This document shows, piece after piece, positions 7,455-14,937 of a DNA stretch of 34,562 nt. The translations under genes were made by a program, and so were the position numbers. The stretch covers positions 1-34,562 of the forward strand of contig NZ_JAGAXX010000011.1 of the NCBI RefSeq assembly GCF_017940815.1, given 5' to 3'. The DNA comes from Methanobrevibacter sp. Lineage in GTDB: Archaea; Methanobacteriota; Methanobacteria; Methanobacteriales; Methanobacteriaceae. The notes under the pieces are model-generated. The model did not search any database. It was not told where the DNA came from and saw only the letters and a list, made by a program, of their open reading frames with translations. Position 1 is the first letter of the stretch; every line of letters begins with the position of its first letter.

Positions 7455-8921
7455 TTAAACCTTAAACATTTTTCTTAATTCTCTTCTGAGCAGTTTCCAT
7501 CCGTTTACTCTTGGAAGCTCTTCCAGTGCAAATATTTTTCTAGGAACTTTATATCTGGATAGGTTTTCACGTGCGTAATTGATCAATCCCTCATCGTCAG
7601 CCTCATTTTCCCAAACGACTGCAGCCACTGGAATCTCTCCTCTGTGACAGTCGTTGATGCTGAATATTGCAATTTCCTTAACTGCAGGGTATTTGATTAA
7701 AACTTCTTCCACTTCTGTTGGATAGATTTTCCATCCGCTCATTACAATCATGTCTTTCTTACGGTCGGTGATGAATAAACGGTTGTCCTCATCAAGGTAT
7801 CCTATATCTCCTGTCAGGAACCATCCGTCATCAAGAAATGCTGATTTGGTTTTTTCCTCGTTTCCCCAATAGCCTTTTGCAACTGCAGGTCCCCTAAGTG
7901 CAATTTCACCTTGCTCATAGTTAGGCAAGATTTTTGAGGAGTCGTCCTCATCAACGATTTTAACTTCTGAAAAGCAAACCGGATGGCCTACACTTTCAAA
8001 ACGGTCAGCTTCACGATAGTCTTCAGGCCTGATGACTGTTCCTGTTCCTATAACTATTGTTTCTGATAATCCGTAAGCGTTAATGATAGGTATCCTGTAG
8101 GTTTGGTGGAAATCCTTCCAAATCTTTTTGTGCAGTGGTCCTCCGCCTGAAATGATTTCACGAACTGCCTTCAACTGCTTTTGGGCATTGATGGTTGTTA
8201 GTGAGTGTATCACCGGTGGCATTCCTGTCAAGATGGTAACCTTCTCGTTTTCACATAGGTCAAGGTACTCATCAAGATTGAACTGCTCAATCAAAATGTA
8301 ATATGCGGCAGCTCTCAATGCTGCAATCGCCCATGACAATCCCACGTGTGCCATTGGATAGATTCCCAAGAATACATCATCCTGCTTTAATGTCAACACG
8401 TCACATTCGTTGTGGATTGCTGTGAAGTAGTTTCCATGGGTGAGCATTGCTCCTTTTGGTTGTCCTGTTGTTCCGGAGGTGTACTGCAATTGGCATAGGT
8501 CGTCCCAATCGGTATTTTCCGCAGGCAGCACTTCACAGTTCTTATAACTGGATATGTTTTCTGGAATGTAGGTGTCAATGTCAATGTCCGGTGCATCATT
8601 GTCTGTAATCATAAGCTTTGCCTTGGAGTCACCTATTATGTATTCCAGTTCTGATTTTGTCATGACTCTGTTGGTCGGGATGGCTATCGCACCGATTCTC
8701 CAAATCGCAAACAGTGACAATAGATATTCCTCAGAGTTTTTTAAATATATTAGAACACGGTCTCCCTTACAGATTCCCAAACTCTTCAGGTTCCTTCCAA
8801 TTTCAGAAACGATTGACAGCAGTTCGCTGGAGTTGTATTTGTCTCCAGTGCTTGGATTGTATAATACATTCTTATCCAATCTTTTTGAGTTTGCGTCTAG
8901 AAAAGTAGTGATGTTCAACAT
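7455..8921 (-). CDS. AMP-forming acyl-CoA synthetase / ligase family protein
   Basis: A 488-residue member of the ANL adenylating superfamily. The phosphate-binding loop YTSGTTGQPKG is at 147-157; later NAYGLSET, TGDIGYLDEDNRLF and DRKKDMIVMSGWKIYP are all in place. Near the C-terminus NGWKLLRREL keeps the catalytic Lys at the right distance from RREL, with Trp where most members have Gly. It activates a carboxylic acid as acyl-AMP and transfers it to CoA (or another thiol). The chain length and identity of the acid are not readable. Its ATG (8919-8921) abuts the stop of the dehydrogenase gene, so the two are translationally coupled and may act in one pathway. Confidence 0.85.
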   Translation of the reverse strand: MLNITTFLDANSKRLDKNVLYNPSTGDKYNSSELLSIVSEIGRNLKSLGICKGDRVLIYLKNSEEYLLSLFAIWRIGAIAIPTNRVMTKSELEYIIGDSKAKLMITDNDAPDIDIDTYIPENISSYKNCEVLPAENTDWDDLCQLQYTSGTTGQPKGAMLTHGNYFTAIHNECDVLTLKQDDVFLGIYPMAHVGLSWAIAALRAAAYYILIEQFNLDEYLDLCENEKVTILTGMPPVIHSLTTINAQKQLKAVREIISGGGPLHKKIWKDFHQTYRIPIINAYGLSETIVIGTGTVIRPEDYREADRFESVGHPVCFSEVKIVDEDDSSKILPNYEQGEIALRGPAVAKGYWGNEEKTKSAFLDDGWFLTGDIGYLDEDNRLFITDRKKDMIVMSGWKIYPTEVEEVLIKYPAVKEIAIFSINDCHRGEIPVAAVVWENEADDEGLINYARENLSRYKVPRKIFALEELPRVNGWKLLRRELRKMFKV

Positions 8922-9911
8922 TTAAATTAACTCCTTAACGATAGCTTTTGTCACATCCATTGTGCAGGCGTCTCCTCCAAGGTCGGGAGTTCTTATCTTG
9001 CATTCGGCTATTACCTTTTCAACCGCATTTCTGATGTCATTTGAAACGTCCCATTCTCCGAGATAGTCAAGCATCATTGCTGCGGACAGTATCATTGAAC
9101 AAGGGTTTGCAATGTTCTTTCCTGCAATGTCTGGCGCTGAACCGTGGACAGGTTCAAACAATCCGTTATGGTCTCCAATGTTTCCTGATGGTGCAAGTCC
9201 AAGGCCTCCGACAAGCCCTGCGCTTTCATCTGACAATATGTCTCCGAAGAGGTTGGTGGATACAATCACGTCAAAGTTTTGAGGCTGTGTTACAAGATAC
9301 ATTGCCATTGCGTCGACATAAAAGTCTTCGGTTTGTATTTGAGGGTAGTTTTTTGCAACATTGTAGAAGCTTTCCTTGAAAACGCCGTCGGTCTTTTTCA
9401 ATACGTTGCTCTTGTGGACACAGGTGACCTTGTTCTGTTCCCTTTTGATGCATAAGTTAAATGCCACTTTTGAAATCCTATCAGATGCCTCACGGGTTAT
9501 GTGCCTTTCAGCAATCATCTTCTCATCATCGCCGTACTCGACCTGGGAATATAATCCTTCGGTGTTTTCACGGACAATCACGAAGTTGATGTCATCGCGC
9601 AGGCAGTTCACACCCTTGTATGATCTTATTGGCCTGATGTTTGCATAAACGTGCAGTGCCTTTCTCAAGTTTATTATGGGGCTTGGCTGGCCAGGTGTTG
9701 ATGTTGATGCTCCAAACAATACTGCATCACTTTTGCTGGCTATCTTTATTGTCTCTTCGGGTAATGTGGTTCCGTTCTTGTTAAAACAGTCAAAACCGGC
9801 TTCCCCATATTTGAAACTAAATTCCAAGTTCAGCTTGTCGAGCAGGTATTCGCATGATTCCATTACTTCGTTTCCTATTCCGTCTCCACCAATTATTGCA
9901 AGATTATACAT
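8922..9911 (-). CDS. Isopropylmalate/homoisocitrate dehydrogenase (LeuB/AksF family)
   Basis: A 329-residue NAD-dependent beta-decarboxylating dehydrogenase. Visible signatures are GGDGIGNEV, LRKALHVYANIRP (substrate Arg), VRENTEGLYSQVEYG, the catalytic Lys in VHKSNVLK, VDAMAMYL, NLFGDILSDESAGLVGGLGLAPSGN and FEPVHGSAPDIAGK. Methanogens carry two such enzymes: LeuB for leucine and AksF for the 2-oxosuberate chain of coenzyme B. The FGASTS-x-SPIINLRK loop and the DESAGL stretch look closer to AksF, but the call between the two is tentative. AAGGGAAG ahead of the start is a plausible ribosome binding site, and a CATATATAC TATA box lies about 50 bases upstream of the start on this strand. Confidence 0.85.
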   Translation of the reverse strand: MYNLAIIGGDGIGNEVMESCEYLLDKLNLEFSFKYGEAGFDCFNKNGTTLPEETIKIASKSDAVLFGASTSTPGQPSPIINLRKALHVYANIRPIRSYKGVNCLRDDINFVIVRENTEGLYSQVEYGDDEKMIAERHITREASDRISKVAFNLCIKREQNKVTCVHKSNVLKKTDGVFKESFYNVAKNYPQIQTEDFYVDAMAMYLVTQPQNFDVIVSTNLFGDILSDESAGLVGGLGLAPSGNIGDHNGLFEPVHGSAPDIAGKNIANPCSMILSAAMMLDYLGEWDVSNDIRNAVEKVIAECKIRTPDLGGDACTMDVTKAIVKELI

Positions 9912-10012
9912 TTAACTTCCCTTGTAAATTTTTAATATATTAATAATTTGAATGTTTAGTATATATGCAATTTTGCTTTTGAAAAAAATTTGTTCGTATG
10001 TTATCGAAATAC

Positions 10013-10020
10013 TTTTATAT
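10013..10020 (+). promoter_or_regulatory. TATA box for the HEAT-repeat gene
   Basis: TTTATATA about 75 bases before ATG 10095. The predicted leader of about 50 bases contains ATAAGG (10053-10058) and CCTTAT (10069-10074) as a small stem and then the GAGGGAT ribosome binding site. Confidence 0.5.
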
Positions 10021-10094
10021 ATCCAAAGTTATAATATTATATAACTACATAGATAAGGGTATAAAATTCCTTATTGAATTTGCGAGGGATAAAA

Positions 10095-10559
10095 ATGGAA
10101 AGAAGCATTGATGAATTAATCGAATTATTGAATGATAAAGACGACTTTGTTGTAGAGGATGCAGTTGGAGAATTGGAATTAAGAGCAGATGAAGCATTAG
10201 ATCCATTAATTGATGCATTATCTCACAGAAAAAAACAAATCAGATTAAATGCTGCAACTCTTTTAGGAGCAATCAATGACCCTAAAGCTATTCCGGCATT
10301 AGTTGAAACATTACATGACAACAACAAATTGGTAAGAAGGGAAGCATCCACTTCACTTTCCCGTATGGGTGAACCTGCTGTTGATCCGTTAATTGAAACT
10401 TTAGAAGATGAAGACTGGAGAGTAAGAGGGGCAGCTGCATGGGCGCTTGGAAACATCGGTGATGAAAAAGCTATTCCTGCACTTGAAAAATTGCTTGATG
10501 ATGAAAGCGGTTTTGTAAAACAAGGTGCACAAAGCGCTATAAACTCCATTAATAAATAA
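10095..10559 (+). CDS. HEAT-repeat protein (PBS-lyase type)
   Basis: A 154-residue all-helical protein built from about five HEAT-like repeats of some 31 residues, each with the pattern DPLIDAL / IPALVETL followed by D-x-x-x-VRREA or VRGAAAWALG. GAGGGAT at 10084-10090 marks ATG 10095 as the start, not the TTG seven codons earlier. Proteins of this type are scaffolds for protein contacts; related repeats occur in phycobilisome lyases, but no lyase chemistry is expected in a methanogen. It is monocistronic, with its own TATA box and terminator. Confidence 0.85.
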   Translation: MERSIDELIELLNDKDDFVVEDAVGELELRADEALDPLIDALSHRKKQIRLNAATLLGAINDPKAIPALVETLHDNNKLVRREASTSLSRMGEPAVDPLIETLEDEDWRVRGAAAWALGNIGDEKAIPALEKLLDDESGFVKQGAQSAINSINK

Positions 10560-10583
10560 ATTTTTATTTATTAATCTTCTTTT
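10548..10583 (+). terminator. Terminator hairpin spanning the stop of the HEAT-repeat gene
   Basis: ATTAATAAAT (10548-10557) pairs with ATTTATTAAT (10566-10575) around an 8-base A/T loop; a T-rich run follows. The stop codon lies at the foot of the loop. Confidence 0.55.
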
Positions 10584-10671
10584 TTTTAATGAATTTCTTA
10601 TAACATTGTTATTATTTTTCTTTAGTAAATATTTGAATATGGTCTTAACATAATATATACTAGGTGAAACG

Positions 10672-11535
10672 ATGCAATATTTAACATTAAACAATGGCGT
10701 GAAAATGCCCATTTTAGGATTTGGAGTATACCAAATTCCTCCAGAAGAGACAAAACAGGCAGTTCTTGATGCAATCGATGTGGGATACAGATCAATCGAC
10801 ACTGCACAAAGCTATTTCAATGAAATGGAAGTTGGAGAAGCTATTGCAGAATGCGGAATTCCTCGCGAGGAAATGTTCATAACCACAAAAGTCTGGATTG
10901 AAAACTACGGTTATGAGAAATGCAGGGCTTCAGTTTTGGAATCACTTGAAAAATTGGGTCTTGATTATATTGATTTGGTGTTGCTGCACCAGCCATTCTC
11001 AGATTATTATGGTGCTTACAGAGCTTTGGAAGACCTTTACGAAGAAGGACTGATTAGGGCAATAGGTGTTTCTAACTTCTATCCTGACCGCTTGACTGAC
11101 ATCTGCTTATTTGAAAGAAAGGTGATTCCTGCAATCAACCAGGTAGAAACAAATCCATTGAATGCTCAATACGCTGCACAGGCAAACATGGAGAAGAATG
11201 GTGTTCAAATTGCAGCATGGGCTCCCTTTGGCGAAGGGAAGAATGGAATGTTTGCCAATGAAACATTAATTAAAATTGGTAAAAAATATGACAAGAGCGT
11301 CGCTCAGGTAATCTTGAGATGGCTGATTGAAAGGAGTGTCGTCGTTTTATGCAAATCATCACACAAGGAAAGGATGGCGGAAAACATTGACGTGTTTGAC
11401 TTTGCACTTGATGAGGAGGACGTGCTGGAGATAATGAACTTGGATAGTGCTTCAAGCCTTTTCTTTGACCATGCAGATCCTGAAATCGTTGAATGGTTTG
11501 ACGAGATGGTTGAAGTTGGCAAAAACAATAAATGA
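10672..11535 (+). CDS. Aldo/keto reductase
   Basis: A 287-residue (alpha/beta)8 NAD(P)H-dependent oxidoreductase. The catalytic tetrad is visible as D43 and Y48 (SIDTAQSYFNE), K73 (TTKVW) and H106 (LLHQP). The family signatures MPILGFGVYQIP, GVSNFYPDRL and CKSSHKERMAEN are all present. AGGTG five bases ahead of ATG 10672 gives the start. It belongs to the broad AKR group with 2,5-diketogluconate reductase-like members; the substrate is unknown, most likely an aldehyde or ketone. Unlike the AKR at 14938 it lacks the iron-sulfur tail. Monocistronic. Confidence 0.9.
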   Translation: MQYLTLNNGVKMPILGFGVYQIPPEETKQAVLDAIDVGYRSIDTAQSYFNEMEVGEAIAECGIPREEMFITTKVWIENYGYEKCRASVLESLEKLGLDYIDLVLLHQPFSDYYGAYRALEDLYEEGLIRAIGVSNFYPDRLTDICLFERKVIPAINQVETNPLNAQYAAQANMEKNGVQIAAWAPFGEGKNGMFANETLIKIGKKYDKSVAQVILRWLIERSVVVLCKSSHKERMAENIDVFDFALDEEDVLEIMNLDSASSLFFDHADPEIVEWFDEMVEVGKNNK

Positions 11536-11628
11536 TAGGTTTGAAACAAAAAGTAAACAGATTATGGATTGATATATTTTTTTAAAAATATATTAACTTC
11601 AATAGCATAATATTAAACAGGGATACTT

Positions 11629-12918
11629 ATGAAAAGAAAGGAAATTGCATTATTCATGATTGTGGGTACAGGAATCAATTCAGATTCCAATGAATCCGGA
11701 TATAAATTGCTTGCCCAAAAGCTATATTCAACAATTAACAAGATATATCCTAATTACGTTGTGTTTTTTGCATCAGACAAATCCAAACACACTATTAAGT
11801 ATATTGAGGAATTGTTTGAGCGTGACCATGACGAGTTCATTGAGGGTGAGGATTATCAAATTGCCAATATTGAAGCGATTGATGATTTCAATGCCTGCTT
11901 TGAAGTCTTTGAGTCAAAGATATGGGAAATGGACTACCAGAGTGGAGACAAGAAGTATGAAATAATTATGGACTACACATCAGGAACAAAGACAATGTCT
12001 GCCGCAATGGCCTGCTGTGGAATGTTTTATAGCAAGGATCTGATTTCTGTTGGAGGTGATAGGGCTACCGGTGAAGTGTCTGCCGGAACCGAAATCATAA
12101 ACTATCAGAACCTCTACAAGATTTACGACAAGTTTGCACTGATGAGAATCAGGAACTATTTCAATGCCCACAGGTTCATGTCATGTGTTGACATATTGGG
12201 TTACATTGTTGATTCCTCAATTCATAAGGATTCATTGATGCACCTGTGCAAGGCATATTACGCATGGGACAATATGGAATTTGAACATGCATTTAATCAC
12301 TTGAAGGAAGTTGACACTAATCTTTTTGAACTTTCACAGCTTCGAGGTGACCTTAAGAAAAACATAAAGGCATTGGGAACCATTGTTAATGCCAGATCAT
12401 TAAACCTGAAAAATTGCTATATTCTTGCAAGCATAATCAACAATTCAATAAGAAAGGCTGATGAATACAAGTATGACGATGCAATTGCAAGATTATACCG
12501 TTCATTTGAACTGATTGCTCAAATAAAATTGTCCAATTACAACATTAAAAGTTCAGACATCGATGTTTCAGTCCTTTTGGAAAACAATGTTTCAAAAGAT
12601 TTCATTGACACACTTGAAAAGACCCTCGAAGATGGTAAAATCAGAATAGGCCTTACAATGGACTTTTTGCTTCTAAACGAGTTGGGTGACGATTTGGGTA
12701 AATACTATGTTGAAAATGAAAACAAGATCAAGAACATGACTCAAAAGAGGAACAATTCAATTCTTGCCCACGGTTTGGATTCCCAATCTAGAGATGATTT
12801 TGATGATTTCCTGGAGGTTGTCCTTGATTTGGCCCGTAAATTGGATAAAGACATGAACAAGTTTTTAAAAGAGACAGAATTCGCTAAGTTTGATATCGTA
12901 TTGAAGATGAATCAGTAA
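11629..12918 (+). CDS. CARF-HEPN protein, TIGR02710 / Csm6-like family (orphan)
   Basis: A 429-residue protein. The N-terminal ~165 residues form a CARF-type Rossmann domain: IALFMIVGTG at the start and the ligand-loop motif DYTSGTKTMSAAMA at 115-128. The C-terminal region has the family pattern ARLYRSFELIAQIKL (287-301) and the HEPN ribonuclease motif R374-NNSILA-H381 (R-x6-H, within the usual R-x4-6-H). In type III CRISPR systems such proteins bind cyclic oligoadenylate and cut RNA. No cas10, csm/cmr genes or repeats lie in this window, so it is a solitary gene here. It ends 7 bases inside the convergent MarR gene. Base composition is like its neighbours. Nuclease activity is inferred. Confidence 0.85.
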   Translation: MKRKEIALFMIVGTGINSDSNESGYKLLAQKLYSTINKIYPNYVVFFASDKSKHTIKYIEELFERDHDEFIEGEDYQIANIEAIDDFNACFEVFESKIWEMDYQSGDKKYEIIMDYTSGTKTMSAAMACCGMFYSKDLISVGGDRATGEVSAGTEIINYQNLYKIYDKFALMRIRNYFNAHRFMSCVDILGYIVDSSIHKDSLMHLCKAYYAWDNMEFEHAFNHLKEVDTNLFELSQLRGDLKKNIKALGTIVNARSLNLKNCYILASIINNSIRKADEYKYDDAIARLYRSFELIAQIKLSNYNIKSSDIDVSVLLENNVSKDFIDTLEKTLEDGKIRIGLTMDFLLLNELGDDLGKYYVENENKIKNMTQKRNNSILAHGLDSQSRDDFDDFLEVVLDLARKLDKDMNKFLKETEFAKFDIVLKMNQ

Positions 12919-13379
12919 TTCAATTCATCATATCCCTTTGCTATATCCCTTAGCATTATCTTTAATTTTTCCTTTTCCTCATCACTGTATTTTTCAAATA
13001 TCTCATTTTCTAAATTTTCAATCATCGTTTTAAATTCTTTTGTTGTTTTTCTGCCTTTGTTGGTAATTTCAACAATGTTTTTGCTTTTGTTTTCAGGATT
13101 TGGATATATTTTGACCAATTCTTTTGCCTCAAGCCTTTTCAATGCTTTTGTGACACTTCCTCCACGAATGTTCAATAGCTGTGAAATGTAGGATTGTGGC
13201 AGTTTCTCTTCTGTGTTTATGACAACAAGGAAATTTGCCTGGTTTATTGTCAAGTCAAGCTCCTTCAATTTTCTGTTTAAGCTGACAAGGCAAATGTCGT
13301 TTAGTTTCATTATCAGGAATTCGAATGGTGCCTCTTTTAAATCCTCATTGGACAAGTCGGATATGTTTCTAAATTTCAT
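12912..13379 (-). CDS. MarR-family transcriptional regulator
   Basis: A 155-residue protein starting at ATG 13377-13379; an extra nine codons upstream are open but cross the promoter palindrome. A winged helix is visible: LTINQANFLVVI, QSYISQLLNIRGGSVTKALKRLEAKELV (helix-turn-helix) and KNIVEITNKGRKTTKEF (wing), followed by a long dimerisation helix. MarR dimers bind palindromic DNA and release it on ligand or oxidant. The gene is divergent from the membrane protein at 13437, and a perfect 12-base palindrome lies in the shared promoter, so self-repression and control of the neighbour are likely. Confidence 0.85.
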   Translation of the reverse strand: MKFRNISDLSNEDLKEAPFEFLIMKLNDICLVSLNRKLKELDLTINQANFLVVINTEEKLPQSYISQLLNIRGGSVTKALKRLEAKELVKIYPNPENKSKNIVEITNKGRKTTKEFKTMIENLENEIFEKYSDEEKEKLKIMLRDIAKGYDELNY

Positions 13380-13391
13380 TATGATATAATA

Positions 13392-13418
13392 TTTCCTAGG
13401 AAACATTTAAATATTTCC
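13392..13418. promoter_or_regulatory. Candidate MarR operator in divergent promoter
   Basis: TTTCCTAGGAAA (13392-13403) is a perfect 12-base palindrome. It sits next to ATTTAAATAT (about 13405-13414), a TATA element that can serve both directions, and a further TTTCC half-site lies at 13414-13418. The palindrome lies between the minus-strand TATA box and the MarR start codon, the usual place for an autorepression site. Confidence 0.55.
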
Positions 13419-13436
13419 AAAATTAAAGTAGGTGAT

Positions 13437-14087
13437 ATGAATGTTAATGTAAAAAATATTAATAGGTATGTTATATATTTAATATCACTATTTTTCATTT
13501 CATTGGGGGCATCATTATCCATCAAGGCAAATTTGGGAACCTCTCCTCTGATTTGCATTCCATACGTCTCTAGCCTGATTTCCAATTTGAGTGTCGGCAC
13601 AACATGCTTTTTCTTTAATCTTCTGCTGATTGCAATACAGATTTTGATTTTAAGGAAGGATTTTGAAAAAAGACAGTATCTTCAGATTATCATCGGAACA
13701 TTGGTTTCATTTTTTATGGATTTCACATTGATGCTGGTCAATTTCCTGAATCCTACAGATTACATATCTCAGATGATTTTGCTGTTGGTAAGTTGTGCAG
13801 TGATGGCTTTTGGAATATTGCTTGAGATAAAGACCGAAGTTGTCTATCTTCCGGGGGATGGTTTCATTGTTGCAATGTCAAAGGCTTTCAAAAAGGAATT
13901 CGGTAAAATCAAGCCTTATTGTGATGTTTCATTTGTAATAATTGCAGCTAGTTTATCTTTCATATTTTTAGGATATCTTGCAGGGGTTCGTGAAGGAACC
14001 GTAATCTCAGCTATCATCATCGGACCAATCGTCAGGATTTTCAAAAAATATCTTGGAGGTTATGTCGACTTAATCATTGAGAGATAA
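13437..14087 (+). CDS. YczE/YitT-like (DUF6198-type) membrane protein
   Basis: A 216-residue protein with five or six membrane helices. Its opening, YLISLFFISLGASLSIKANLG followed by TSP, is the hallmark of the YczE/YyaS family, and the LPGDGFIVAMSKAF and GVREGTVISAIIIGP segments fit the same group. Function is not established; some members sit beside transporters or regulators. The AGGTGAT at 13430-13436 abuts ATG 13437, a very short spacing, yet no later in-frame start is better. It is divergent from a MarR gene and probably its target. The end overlaps the convergent HxlR gene by 18 bases. Confidence 0.8.
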   Translation: MNVNVKNINRYVIYLISLFFISLGASLSIKANLGTSPLICIPYVSSLISNLSVGTTCFFFNLLLIAIQILILRKDFEKRQYLQIIIGTLVSFFMDFTLMLVNFLNPTDYISQMILLLVSCAVMAFGILLEIKTEVVYLPGDGFIVAMSKAFKKEFGKIKPYCDVSFVIIAASLSFIFLGYLAGVREGTVISAIIIGPIVRIFKKYLGGYVDLIIER

Positions 14088-14453
14088 GCTATCGGTGTAA
14101 TTTTCCAAAATCTCTTTTTTAACATTTTCATTTAGCTTGCTGCATTCCAGTTCATTCAATGAGTAAACGCTCAACTCATACAATATCTTATTTGTTTTCA
14201 AACCCTTATCGGATAATTTATAATAGGTTTTGTTCCTTGTTTTCTCATCAACGGTTTCCTTTGTAATCAATCCAACCTCTTCCATATATTTCAATGTTTG
14301 GGATAAAACGTGATTGCTCAATTCCGGATTTGACTCTTGAAAGTCTGTAAAATGCTTTTTTCCTCTAAACATGTCCATCAATATGTACAAAACCCATTTT
14401 CTGCTGAAAAAGTCTAATGAGTCACTAACTGGACAAATGTCTTCAATATTCAT
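14070..14453 (-). CDS. HxlR-family transcriptional regulator (with N-terminal Cys)
   Basis: A 127-residue winged-helix protein. The HxlR pattern is clear: DICPVSDSLDFFSRKWVLYIL, GKKHFTDFQE, LSNHVLSQTLKYMEEVGLI and YYKLSDKGL. C7 is the conserved N-terminal cysteine which in some members senses aldehydes, quinones or oxidants. It is divergent from the NTF2-like gene at 14544, and the shared promoter holds a 16-base perfect palindrome, a probable binding site. Its end overlaps the convergent membrane-protein gene by 18 bases. The inducer is unknown. Confidence 0.88.
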   Translation of the reverse strand: MNIEDICPVSDSLDFFSRKWVLYILMDMFRGKKHFTDFQESNPELSNHVLSQTLKYMEEVGLITKETVDEKTRNKTYYKLSDKGLKTNKILYELSVYSLNELECSKLNENVKKEILENYTDSLSLND

Positions 14454-14490
14454 ATGACTACTTTTGTAATCTTAAATATAAATCAATTAA

Positions 14491-14506
14491 GTAATTTTAA
14501 AATTAC
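14491..14506. promoter_or_regulatory. Candidate HxlR operator (16-base perfect palindrome)
   Basis: GTAATTTTAAAATTAC lies between the divergent HxlR (start 14453) and NTF2-like (start 14544) genes. A further TGTAATC half-site is at about 14465-14471. The centre could also be read as a TATA element for the plus-strand gene, so binding would block it. Confidence 0.5.
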
Positions 14507-14543
14507 AGATTCTTTTTAACTGACAATTCAAAAACAAATAATC

Positions 14544-14927
14544 ATGAGATCTGAAATTAGTGAATATGAAGCTGTCGAAAAGGCAGCTGAAAAATTCGTG
14601 AAAAGTGTGGCTGAAGGTAACAGCAAATATGCAAGGGAACTATTCGTCGATGAAGCGGTGCTCTTCGGTTATCTTGATGGTGACTTGGAACACGGCTCCA
14701 TTGAACAGTTCTATGATAATGTTGACAGCGTTGCTGCAGGCGATGAATTTAAGGGAAGAATAGATGTTCTACTTTTAGAGGAAACTTTGGCTGTCGTAAG
14801 GGTTCTTGAGGAAAGCTGGGGTGGAAGAATCGATTTCACCAACGTTTTGCTCATGTTGAAAATGGATGGCGAATGGAAGGCTGTTGCAAAAGCATACAAC
14901 CAAAATTCTGAAACAATACAAAAATAA
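14544..14927 (+). CDS. NTF2-like / SnoaL-type protein
   Basis: A 127-residue protein with the cone-shaped NTF2-like fold pattern: a long N-terminal helix (EYEAVEKAAEKFVKSVAEGN), FVDEAVLFGYLDG, the helix EQFYDNVDSV, then three strands ending in LMLKMDGEWKAVAKAYNQ, the typical closing strand of lumazine-binding-2/SnoaL proteins. Members are small enzymes or ligand binders; the active site is not diagnostic here. It is divergent from an HxlR regulator and faces the Fe-S aldo/keto reductase with a 10-base gap. No clear ribosome binding site precedes ATG 14544. Confidence 0.75.
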   Translation: MRSEISEYEAVEKAAEKFVKSVAEGNSKYARELFVDEAVLFGYLDGDLEHGSIEQFYDNVDSVAAGDEFKGRIDVLLLEETLAVVRVLEESWGGRIDFTNVLLMLKMDGEWKAVAKAYNQNSETIQK

Positions 14928-14937
14928 GTTGGAGGAA

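Noticed and set aside
10223-10802. Two long minus-strand frames across the HEAT-repeat gene, its terminator and the aldo/keto reductase start
   Set aside because: They run antisense to two clear genes and through a terminator; no recognisable protein features.
11629-12918. CRISPR array or cas operon around the CARF-HEPN gene
   Set aside because: No regularly spaced repeats and no other cas-like gene were seen in the window.
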